Positions 44,474 through 53,875 of a DNA stretch of 64,000 bases are shown one piece after another. Location: positions 875,501 through 939,500 of the forward strand of contig NC_085127.1 in NCBI RefSeq assembly GCF_030269925.1, written 5' to 3'. Origin of the DNA: Bombyx mori (taxonomy: Eukaryota > Arthropoda > Insecta > Lepidoptera > Bombycidae). The position numbers and the translations under genes are program-made. A model generated the notes under the pieces. It was not told the DNA's origin. It worked only from the letters and a program-made list of their open reading frames with translations, and did no database searches. The stretch's first letter is position 1. Each line of letters begins with the position of its first letter.

Positions 44474-44884
44474 AAATCGGCACGAGTCGTGAGCTTTGAC
44501 CTTGACATGCGCATAAGTGCATTCTTAGGTCTATTTGGTGAAACGAGGCAGGAACCCCGTGGCGTCGGCCATATCGATTATGTGATTGGATCTTCTCGAG
44601 TCGCGTCACAAGCCGTCAGTTGCGATTGGTTCCTTGTGTTGTGCACGCGCATCACTGCAACAAACTACACTTTCGTTCATTTTTAAATATTAAATGTATT
44701 ATCTATATTTACGAGGGCTGCACTAAAAGTATCGGGAATGGAATATTTCCACTGTTCCTGTCATATTAAAATCTTTTTAATTGAAAACTCCTTGGTTTTA
44801 AAAATCGAATACCATTTATTTATTTAAAAAAAGATTCTCGGCCTTGTCACGAGGTTTTGCCAAACTTGTTTAGTCGTTGAGAAA

Positions 44885-45965
44885 ATGGAATTGACTCGAG
44901 AAAATTCAAGAGCGATGATTTATTATGACTTTCGAGGTGGTTTAACACAAAAACAGTGTGTTGACCGGATGATTTCTGCATTTGGTGATGAAGCCCCATC
45001 CAAAACCACAATTTATCGCTGGTTTGCTGAGTTTCAACGTGGACGTGTCAAGCTCAGTGATGATCCCCGTCAAGGTCGTCCAAAAACTGCAGTCACCCAA
45101 GAAAACGTTGATGCTGTGCGTAAGCTGATTGAGGAAGATCGACATGTGACATACCGCGAAATTCAGGCAACTTTAGACATTGGCATGAGTCAAATACAAA
45201 TAATCTTGCATGAACAATTAGGTGTAAAAAAGTTGTTTTCCCGATGAATACCGCATTCGCTCTGTGAAGAGCAAAAAGCGGCTCGCGTTACTTGGTGCGT
45301 CAGAACTCTCGAAAGATTCCACGCAGGATCCTCAAATGCTGTATACAACATTGTATCAGGTGACGAATCCTGCATATACGCGTACGAACCCGAAACAAAA
45401 AACCAGTCACGAGTTTGGGTGTTCGAAAATGAGTTAAAGCCAACAAAAATTGTTCGTTCACGGAGTGTTGCAAAAAAAATGGTGACCACGTTTGTCTCCA
45501 AAACCGGCCATGTTACGACTATTCCTCTTGAGCTTCGATCAACAATAGTAACCTCTTGAGGGACAAAGAACGGTTAATGCAGAATGGTATGCTAGCATTT
45601 GTTTGCCACAGCTCGTTTCTGAACTCCGTAAAGAGAACTGCAACCGCCGCATCACCCTCCATCACGACAATGCGAGCTCTCACACCGCGCACAGAACAAA
45701 AGAGTTTTTAGGGCAAGAAAACATAGAATTATTAGACCATCTGCCGTACAGCCCCGACCTAAGCCCTAATGATTTCTATACTTTCCCTAAACTAAAGAAT
45801 AAATTGCGTGGACAGAGATTTTCATCACCTGAAGAAGCAGTGGACGCCTACAAAACGGCCATTTTGGAGACCCCAACTTCCGAATGGAATGGTTGCTTCA
45901 ATGATTGGTTCCATCGCATGGAAAAATGTGTCAAATTTCGTGGAGAATACTTCGAAAAGCAATAA
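44885..45965 (+). pseudogene. Mariner transposase with nonsense mutation and micro-insertion
   Basis: Same gene as in copy 1 (MELTRENSRAMIYYDFRGGL...). A TGG to TGA change at 45245-45247 stops it after 120 residues. The conserved DESW tryptophan near 45370 is cysteine. A 28-bp gain at 45533-45560 (20-bp insert plus 8-bp TSD) shifts the frame. The downstream part (HHDNASSHTA ... SPDLSPNDFYTFPKLK) is open and shows the second and third catalytic aspartates with 34 residues between them (DD34D). Confidence 0.9.
45533..45552. mobile_element. 20-bp micro-insertion with hAT-like end and 8-bp TSD
   Basis: CTTCGATCAACAATAGTAAC is absent from mariner copy 1 and is bracketed by CTCTTGAG at 45525-45532 and 45553-45560. 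It matches the left end of the micro-MITE at 24848. Confidence 0.8.
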
Positions 45966-46351
45966 ATACATTTTTAAATAGTAATGTTGTGTCACTTCGC
46001 TAATTCCCGAAAGGGGAATGCCCATTTCAGGCCCAAAGCGGACAATAGATTAGAGAAAAAATACTTAGTGCATTAATTTTGTCATAAATAAATATGCATT
46101 TACTTTCTTCCAAATAAACGCCACTACAGTTTACAATAAGTAGTTTAAAAAAGTAACTCCATTGAAAAAACAAGGTTTTTGATGTTTGCGGGAAAAATAT
46201 TGCCAGCATCAAAACTTTTTACGTATTAAGTAAACATTTTAAGTATATAAAACATAAAAATTAATCATTTTAAGTATTATCATTAATCAATCGATTTTAA
46301 TGGATTATAAGCACATAAAATAACATCAAGGACATACCCATTGGGCTTTAA

Positions 46352-46490
46352 CTTGTAACTATACTTGAGACGTTAGAACTTATATCTCAAGGTGGGTGGC
46401 TCATTTACCTTGTAGATGTCTGTGGGCTCCAGTAACCACTTAACACCAGGGTGGCTGTGAGCTCGTCCACCGATATAAGCAATAAAAAAA
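46352..46490 (+). repeat. Bm1-type SINE 3' fragment embedded in Spy-like copy 2
   Basis: Same fragment, same junctions and same flanking Spy-like sequence as 3848-3989, with independent point changes. Confidence 0.8.
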
Positions 46491-47000
46491 ACTTTACTAG
46501 TATTGTTATTTAAATATATACAACTAAAACAAAAGCATAAAAAATAATGTGTACTCGTAAAAAAAAGATTAAGAAATAAATCAATTATCGGTTATTTAAA
46601 AAAAAATTCGATATAAGAATTTCATGTAATTATTTTTCTTTATACTGACAACACTGAATTTAATCTGACTGACTGACACTTCGCTTGCTGCTTGTGCTTG
46701 CGTTCAAAATGGATGTGTTTTGATTTTTCTTCAATTTATTTTACTTTTATCAATAACGTTTCATACTACGACTGGAAAACATTGTGTGAATTGTGTTTTT
46801 AACCTGACCGAGATTTAAAACCGTGTATATATTCATGTGCTATTTTTAGATGATTTACTAATTGTGTATGAAGAAGAAGAAAATATAGATATTTAAAGAA
46901 GTATGTGTGTTTTTTATACCCTAATAACTACAATTGGATAAAAATACATTAGGAACATCTTAAACATTAAAAAAAGAAAAGTTCTTGAAGTATTTATATA

Positions 47001-48018
47001 CAACATGTAACATAATTAACGCACACCCTGAAAGTAATTTGTTCAGAATCGGAATCTGGATCGATTTTGATTGTTTTTTATGTACCAATTTTTTTTTCTA
47101 AAATTTAGTTAAAACTAAGTAAATTACAGTTACCCTACACAGCTAGCTAAACAGTTCATAGAAACGAAAATGGAACGTAAGTCAGGGTATTAAGACTTTT
47201 TAAAATGAAATATCAAATTAGTAAAAAAAAAAAATATTTAATTAAATAAATCTGATACTTATTTCAAGGCTAATAGTCTATTACAAAATAAAATACCTAC
47301 GCACACAATACCAACAGCGACCGCCGGCACACAGCAACACTACAATACATAAAAGAAAACCACGTAATACAAAAATAATTACTATCCCTTTCTTTCGTCG
47401 GCTTAATATTCTTACAATAAACGGCAGGCTAATTCCGATGTTAGCGGCGACGCGGTTGCGTCGGCGGTGATCAAAGAAAAATCTAAACAACGAAGTCAAC
47501 AAAATATTTTTGACAAGTCAGTCACGCCGCGTCCACCTTATCGATAAGAGGTCAAGTGATAGTGCAAATAAAATATCTCCCGTATTTCGCTGTCTTTTCG
47601 GTCAGTGGCCTCCTAGATCAGCTGATTTGACGCCTCTCGACTTTTTTTGGTGGGGGCGAATTAAATCGCTAGTTTATAACACACAGACAATAAGTGCCGA
47701 AGAACTAAAGAATAAGATAATAACCGCCTTTGATAAAGTGAAAAGTGACATTGCAGTATTATCTAAAATAAAACAACAAATACGAAAACGGTCATTAAAG
47801 TGCATTGAACAAGCGGCGCGGCGAGTAGGTGTCTGTGTGTGCGTGCGCAGCGGAGTGTGAATCGGTGACCATTTTATTTCCACGAAATGGGAATAACTAA
47901 TTTCACAAATAATCAATGTTAACGCACATATAAATAATATTTGGTGTGTGCATAGCGTTTATACTATTAAAGTCTAATTGGGGTGTTTGAGGGTGTGCGT
48001 TAAATATGTTACATGTTG
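47001..48018 (+). mobile_element. Mariner-like element nested in Spy-like copy 2, TA TSD
   Basis: Inverted ends of about 29 bp begin CAACATGTAACATA and contain TTAACGCACACCCT, with one mismatch between ends. TA flanks both sides (46999-47000 and 48019-48020). The empty site is visible in Spy-like copy 1 at about 4510-4520. The element is 1018 bp with a partial transposase. Confidence 0.85.
47510..47860 (+). pseudogene. Partial transposase of the nested mariner-like element
   Basis: The frame reads FGQWPPRSADLTPLDFFWWG, then GRIKSLVYNTQTISAEELKN. This is the third catalytic acid region (SxDLTPLD) of an IS630/Tc1/mariner DDE transposase and the C-terminal helices. The first and second catalytic motifs are not found upstream, so it is a deletion derivative. 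Confidence 0.7.
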
Positions 48019-48330
48019 TAGAAAATTAACCTCAAAACGAGTTTTTATTTTTATTATATTTTTTATAATAGTGGCGTCAATTTCAATATATTTTTTAGAT
48101 ATCTAATACATTTAAGAATTTGAATCAGTCCATTTTTATAGTAATATTAGATGTCCACCTTGGGCCCAGCACACTATGGAGAGTGGGCATTCCCCTTTTC
48201 AGTGCCGCCTAGGTACCTACTAAGCACACATTTTTTCTCAACCTCATTTAATTCTTTCAGGCACCAACTTATGAATATTGGCATCTTATGAATATTGTAC
48301 TGTGGATAAATTTACATTTAGTACCACAAG

Positions 48331-48345
48331 CTTCGATCAACGAAG
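48331..48345. mobile_element. 15-bp micro-insertion with 8-bp TSD
   Basis: CTTCGATCAACGAAG lies between two copies of ACCACAAG (48323-48330 and 48346-48353). Eleven bases match the left end and four the right end of the micro-MITE at 24848. Confidence 0.65.
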
Positions 48346-48453
48346 ACCACAAGTGTATATATTTTATGAAACATTTTAGTAAAAATCAATGTTTTGTTTT
48401 TTGTCTTAGGCATTGATCAATACTCGTAAAAAAGATTACTTAAGGAATTGTTG

Positions 48454-48990
48454 TAACGAAGTTCTTTACGGCAGGCTTGGAGGAGATAGGGATTTTGCTG
48501 CGCGACCGAACTAAAAAAAATGTGATAGTAAAACCGTAAGAAAAAGTCCATGGAATAAAACCGTTAAATGAGACGTGCGCAGGCGCGACAGTCGTATACA
48601 CAAGCGAGTAGTGTATAATACCTTTCTCTTTCTCCTTCTTTCTTTTCGTTCTCTCATCCCTTCTCTCTCTATTTTGTGATCATTTCTATTTCTATTAATT
48701 TTATGTTGTCAAACAAAAATAAAGAGACATATTTTGTTATTTTAATTGATAATTTGAATTACGATCTTTTTTATTTTTCGTAATTTATTTTTTCCTAAAA
48801 TACTGAATTTCCTAAATACTTTCCTGTACTTAAATAAAAACTAATCAGCAAAATTTAAGAGAAAAATCAAGAAAACCAACATAAAATTGAGCACGTTTTT
48901 TTTTTGCAAATTGTGTCGATTCTACATTAGCCGAAGGAACTTCGTTCCTACCTGGTGTCCCACGACACCACATCTTTTTTATAAGTCCCA
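48454..48990. other. Possible DNA-transposon remnant
   Basis: AACGAAGTTCTTTACGGCAG at the left and GAAGGAACTTCGTTCCTACC at the right are partly inverted to each other, and the right side continues with GTGTCCCACGACACC, itself a palindrome. The match is short, so this is tentative. Confidence 0.3.
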
Positions 48991-49084
48991 TAGTTCTTGT
49001 ATAAAGTAGCTGTAAGATTCTCTTATAAGCTTATCAATTAGAAATAGCTTAAGGTATATTATTCAAATGGTTTCCCTGGCACTT

Positions 49085-49519
49085 TTGAAGTCGTTGTGGT
49101 CTAAAGGATAAGACGTCCGGTGCATTCGTGTGTAGCGATGCACCGGTGTTCGAATCCCGCAGGTGGGTACCAATTTTTCTAATGAAATACGTACTCAACA
49201 AATGTTCACGATTGACTTCCACGGTGAAGGAATAACATCGTGTAATGAAAATCAAACCCGCAAAATTATAATTTGCGTAATCACTGGTGGTAGGACCTCT
49301 TGGGAGTCCGCACGGGTAGGTACCACCACCCCGCCTATTTCCGCCGTGAAGCAGTAATGCGTTTCGGTTCGAAGGGTGGGGCAGCCGTTGTAACTATACT
49401 GAGACCTTAGAACTTATATCTCAAGGTGGGTAGCGCATTTACATTGTAGATGTCTATGGGCTCTAGTAACCACTTAACACCAGGTGGGCTGTGAGATCGT
49501 CCACACATCTAAGCAATAA
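49085..49519 (+). repeat. Full-length Bm1-type SINE with tRNA-like head
   Basis: The head holds RNA polymerase III promoter boxes: TGGTCTAAAGG (A box, 49097-49107) and TGTTCGAATCC (B box, 49147-49157). The middle section (CACGGTGAAGGAATAACATC) and the common 3' module from GGTGGTAGGACCTCTTGG to the A-rich tail follow. It is about 435 bp. Confidence 0.93.
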
Positions 49520-50124
49520 AAAAAAAACCAGAGAAATCAATGAAAATCGTCTAAAACCTAAAGCTTAATAATATAAATTCGTGTATTTCTTCCATATCCG
49601 TCAACACATGGGAAAAGTCAATTAGCGGTAAAACTTCGACACTATACATGTTGAATAGAAAAAAAGGGATGAATTGGTAACCTATTGAAAGCCGGTTAAA
49701 AATAGGATTATTTCTGACTATAATTATATTCGAGCGAAACCCCGGGCACTATTATAACATTATAATACTAACACATTTCTAAATCCCAAATTGAACGAAG
49801 TTAATTTAATTATAAAAAAGGTACAAAACTAAAGAGTAATTATCTATTTAATTTTAGCTTAAGTGTACGATGCGCAGATGGTCCCCCTCTTTTTTGTCGA
49901 GAGCTCACGACTCGTGCCGATTACTATACTAGTAGGTATTGTGAGTGCTCAGGAAACACCGTTCAGGGTACAAATACCTAAGCCGCATGATAAATAAGAT
50001 ATCTGGAAGCGCATAGTGGATTATAGCAATGCTTTTATGTAGGTAGTATGGATGGACTCTGCAGGCGCTGCGATGGTAACAATTACACGAAGGCATCACC
50101 TTGATTCGTAAATGCACTTTACAT
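49520..50124. other. Intergenic, nothing recognised apart from an inverted 21-mer
   Basis: AGCTCACGACTCGTGCCGAT at 49902-49921 is the complement of 44476-44495. No gene seen. Confidence 0.5.
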
Positions 50125-50353
50125 CACTGGTTATAGGGGAGAAGGAGAGCCCACACGAGTAAGTATCTCGGTCCTGTCTATTTTTGCCGCGTGGCACATA
50201 TGCGTTCTGCCGCAGATATGCGATATGCGTTTTAAAGGGTGGTGCCTACATGCAATATTATTCAATGCGATCAAGACTTGGATCTCATCTCACAAGGTTG
50301 ATGTCGACATTAACATCAGGTGGTTCGTTTACCCGTGTATGCAATAAAAAAAA
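50125..50353 (+). repeat. Bm1-type SINE, strongly degenerate
   Basis: Recognisable by order only: CACACGAGTAAGTAT, TTTTTGCCGCGTGGCA, TTTTAAAGGGTGGTGCC, ACATCAGGTGGTTCG and a CAATAAAAAAAAG tail. Confidence 0.6.
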
Positions 50354-52089
50354 GTGAGGATGAAGATTAAAATTTTACATTAAATAGGCAGTGTCCGAAT
50401 TGAGAATTCCTTTATTTTGAAGTTTGTTAAAATTATTTACTTTTTACTTTTGGACAATTATTATTATGAACATGAAGTCAGTTCCAAATTGAAATTGTTT
50501 ACAGAAAGCAAGTTTGTTTACAATTATATAGTTATAAAATACTAATAGCATTATAATAAATATGTTTAAATATTGACATGCTAACAATACAAAACCCGTT
50601 ACAAATGCAATATGAGGTCTTCTGTTTTCAATTGAAGTCGCTTAGAAATTACGTATTTTCAATTTACCGTCAGTTTGCGTGGACTGACCAGAGATTGATA
50701 TAAAACCAATAAATTAATTGGACCATCGATTTATTCAATAAAATATCAATGATTTATCGCCGTAGATCTTCATTTTCAATCATTTAATAACGCATTTGTC
50801 TTTTCAGAAGCCCAGACAGGCTTGATTTATCTTACGTATCCATGTTCTTGTACACATGTATTCAATTTAAACACCCAGTCCTACTTTCAACCTTATAAAC
50901 TTGAATTTAAGGGTTTCTTACATGTTGCAGGGGCTATCGTTTTGAATGTAATGTAATGGGTCAATGCCAAGAAATAATGATAAAGTATTATGTGTTTTAC
51001 TCCTGTGTGATAGTACCTAATGATGATACGTCGTGAAAAATATATTTTATTTTGTTTTGTTCATTTTGTGTTATATTTAAGGAACGTAGTTTTTATAATT
51101 TTATATTTCGTATGTATACTTTATATTATAAGATTGTTGCCTAAAGTTTAAAGTACTCCAGTTTCAACTCACTTAAGCGATCGTACGATCGCACTCAGCT
51201 AGTGTCAAATGGGTCAATGAACAGACGCACATCAATTTGAGAGCAAAAAATGTAATCGATACAATGATAATGCGGTCTCTCGCTAATTGTCAACTTATCA
51301 AATGAGGCCTGCAGAGGAAAACAGTGCAAAATGACGATTTTTTTAAGCGGTCATTTCATGAGGCGTCACGCGAATCGACCTGGTTGTTCACGAGTCGAAA
51401 CAGGTAAAGGAACCGTTTCCGCCGCTGTCGCGTGGTTCCTGGACCGCGCCAAATGGGTCATAAAAATTGAGTTTCCGCGAGACGGTGACCCAGCAGACAA
51501 TAGGCGAATACCGCATTGTCTATTGTCGACGCCTTCAGACTGGCCGCAATGAATGGGACAAGTTCACATCGAGCGACCCACGACGCGCCCGACGAGGACG
51601 GAGATTGAGGAGCGGCGAACGAGCGAAAGGGACACATTCCGCACGGCGGACACTCACTCGCCGCACGGTTCGGTTTTGTTGTGAGGAGCAGTCCAGTTGG
51701 TTCGCGAGCGGCGCACGAGTCGAACTGCTCTCGCGCGATAACAGCTGCCCGGCTCGGTGACTCGCTGCGACGCGGAGCATGCACGAGTCGCATTACCGCA
51801 GGCGCCGCGCCTCGCCGCGCTCGCACCGATAACATCTGCAAAATCTGATATTTAGGCCGGCGATATCGCGATAGAGTTCGATTTCGAGTTGCGCGACGGT
51901 CTGCCGGCGACGTGCGCGGCCATGTGAGCGCTCCCCGCCCGACGGGAGCGACAACCGAACAAAAAAGCAGCCCGCTGATGTCTACCCCTCCCGGACGATA
52001 CAAAAAAGGGATAAAAACGTTATTCCTGGAACGTACACATGTGGACGCCGGGTGATCGTGGTTGCTAGTGTTGATTCTGCAGTACCGCC
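50354..52089 (+). promoter_or_regulatory. Upstream region and probable 5' UTR of the chondroitin synthase gene
   Basis: AT-rich until about 51330, then CpG-rich from about 51360 to the ATG at 52090, as expected for a promoter/first exon. GGGATAAAAACG at 52007-52018 is a weak TATA candidate. Overlapping frames at 51458-52003 are compositional and lack domains. A perfect 16-bp palindrome GCGATCGTACGATCGC lies at 51177-51192. Confidence 0.4.
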
Positions 52090-52857
52090 ATGATGCCTCG
52101 AAGAAGTAGGTGGATGCACATGGTGACTGGGCTCGTGGCCGGCGTCGTGTTCGGAGTGTTTCTCAAGCTGTGTTTGAGGACTTCCTCGCGGACGAGCATA
52201 GAGGCTTGTCCGGAGTCGGCCCGCTCGTATGCGGACCCGGAACCGCTAGCCTTAATAGGTCTCAACCCGAACGAGACTGTTCATAATTCAAACAGAACTC
52301 TAGTGTTTGTCGGTGTGATGACGGCCGAACAATATTTGACGACGAGAGCGAGGGCAGTGTACGACACCTGGGCCCAGGACCTGCCGGGGCGTATCGCGTT
52401 TTTCAGTTCAGAAGTGTCTCGGGCCCCGGGTTTGCCCCTCGTGCCGCTGCGCAACGTAGACGACAGTTATCCTCCTCAGAAAAAATCTTTCCTCATGTTG
52501 TTGCACATGTACGAAAAGTATGGGGAGAAATTCGAGTGGTTCATGAGAGCGGACGATGATGTATACGTAAGAGGTGATAAATTAGAGGAATTCCTGCGTT
52601 CGGTGGACAGCCGCAAGCCTCAGTTCATAGGGCAAGCTGGTAGGGGAACCAACGATGAAAAAGATGTGCTAGCTTTGGACTATAATGAGAACTTCTGTAT
52701 GGGTGGTCCTGGTGTACTGATTTCTCGTGAGACCCTGCGGAGAGTGGCCCCTCACGTGAAGTACTGCTTGAAGCACCTGTACTCCACTCACGAGGACGTG
52801 GAGCTGGGTCGCTGTGTCGCCAAGTTTGCCGGTGTATCCTGTACTTGGAGTTATGAT
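52090..52857 (+). CDS. Chondroitin sulfate synthase, first coding exon (rest of gene outside window)
   Basis: 256 codons, then donor GAT|GTGAGT at 52858. The protein is a type II Golgi membrane enzyme: short cytoplasmic stretch, signal anchor about residues 10-27 (MVTGLVAGVVFGVFLKL), stem with NET and NRT glycosylation sequons, then the GT31-type beta-1,3-glucuronyltransferase half. Diagnostic motifs are FVGVMTAEQYLTTRA, NVDDSYPPQKKSFLML, WFMRADDDVYVRGD (metal-binding DDD at 155-157), ENFCMGGPGVLISRETLRR and STHEDVELGRCVAKFAGV. The family makes the alternating GlcA/GalNAc chain; the second (GalNAc-transferase) half must lie on exons beyond 64000, because no continuation is found downstream here. 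The ATG choice is supported by the context CCGCCATGATG; a second ATG follows at once. CHSY1-type is most likely over the non-catalytic CHPF because DDD is present. Confidence 0.93.
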
Positions 52858-53756
52858 GTGAGTATTGATCTTTCTTAAAATGTGATTGTTATGAATTTAT
52901 CCAGTTCAAGATGAAAACATTTAGAAATAAAATTTAAAAAGAAAGAAAACTATAACTGTCTATATTTAGCAAAGGATTTCTATAAACCACAAGAAACATC
53001 AAAAAACACGATTTCAATCATCAATTTACTTTGAATCATTAAAGTTATTTTCGTACTATATTGTATTCATGTAAAACTACAAACTGTCAATATCGATTCA
53101 TATCACATTATCTGTGACAATCAGAGATAACCTATGTTTTTATTGCGTTCGTAAACCAAAATCCAAAAATGTAAAAGTATTGTCACAATCAAGCGGAAAC
53201 GTGACTCAGGCGCACCTCTGTTGGTGCGCTGAACCTGTCGCAGCTTTATTTGCGAATAATTAGCTAAATTAGAATTAATTAGGAGCACGCGTAAATACTA
53301 ACGGCTTTTTGTTGATTAGAATTCTAAGTGAAAATACGCAATTCGCGATGTTTACTGCTTGTAATAAAACTGACTTTCATTTAAATACTGGACAAAAAGG
53401 TTGATAATTATTTTTGACAAATAATATTTAAATAAAGAACATTTTCAACACAGATAATAAAACAACTAAGTAAACATAGGTTTTATTCTGTAGACTTTAA
53501 AATTTTGAGCATGTGAAAAAGTAGCCTAACTACAAATTTGCGACTTAAATTATGGTTTCTCATTTAACTGGATCACAAATAGACAATAAACAGTTGGAAA
53601 ACATCACTCATAATTGATTCCTCACAACGAAGTGTGCTGCGTGACTGCCCCTCTTAAGGGATTGTTTCGTATTGACAGGTACCAATTTTTTCTAAGAAAA
53701 TGTATCGTATCACGTGTAGACGAGCAGATTTTAGGCATAATTTTAAAAAATATTAG
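52858..53756. other. Chondroitin synthase intron, AT-rich
   Basis: No gene or complete repeat recognised. Confidence 0.5.
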
Positions 53757-53875
53757 CATTGTGCACTTCTTCCCTATATTCTCTATAAGTGTGGGAAATG
53801 TCATACTCCTACGTCCGCGCAATTTTCGTAAAAAGGGATACAAAGTTTTTCCTTCACGTATTAATATATAGATTA
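53757..53875 (+). repeat. Interspersed repeat 3' end, also at 21503-21614
   Basis: Contains TATAAGTGTGGGAAATGTCA, CGTCCGCGCAATTTTCGT and TTCACGTATTAATATATAGA. Same orientation and same 3' end as the copy in GLD-2 intron 6. Confidence 0.55.

Larger units (their letters stand above)
46013..48195. mobile_element. Spy-like TIR transposon copy 2, inserted in mariner copy 2
   Basis: Ends GGGGAATGCCCA and TGGGCATTCCCC, flanked by AAA and TTT. The unoccupied mariner sequence CCCGAAATTTTCAGTG at 7757-7772 shows that not one base was duplicated or lost on insertion. It matches 3504-4689 throughout, apart from the nested element at 47001-48018 and a short difference near 46990. Confidence 0.85.
44712..48213 (+). 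mobile_element. Mariner copy 2, interrupted near its right end by a Spy-like element
   Basis: Starts CGAGGGCTGCACTAAAAG after TA at 44710-44711. Its right end (TTTTCAGTGCCGCC) continues at 48196 after the inserted element and stops before TA at 48214-48215. It is nearly identical to copy 1 at 6494-7780. Confidence 0.88.

Noticed and set aside
44471..44486. GGCACGAG after an A-run, resembling a cDNA-library adaptor (possible contamination)
   Set aside because: The surrounding 21 bp recur in inverted form at 49902-49922 and the flanks are ordinary genomic repeats, so it is genomic.
49090..49162. tRNA gene candidate with A and B boxes
   Set aside because: The boxes belong to the tRNA-like head of a Bm1-type SINE. 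The same head occurs at 61300 and 62502 followed by SINE body, and the cloverleaf arms do not pair well.
51458..52003. 181-residue minus-strand ORF upstream of the chondroitin synthase gene
   Set aside because: Lies in the CpG-rich promoter/5' UTR, Arg/Ala/Pro-rich, overlaps other frames and has no domain.
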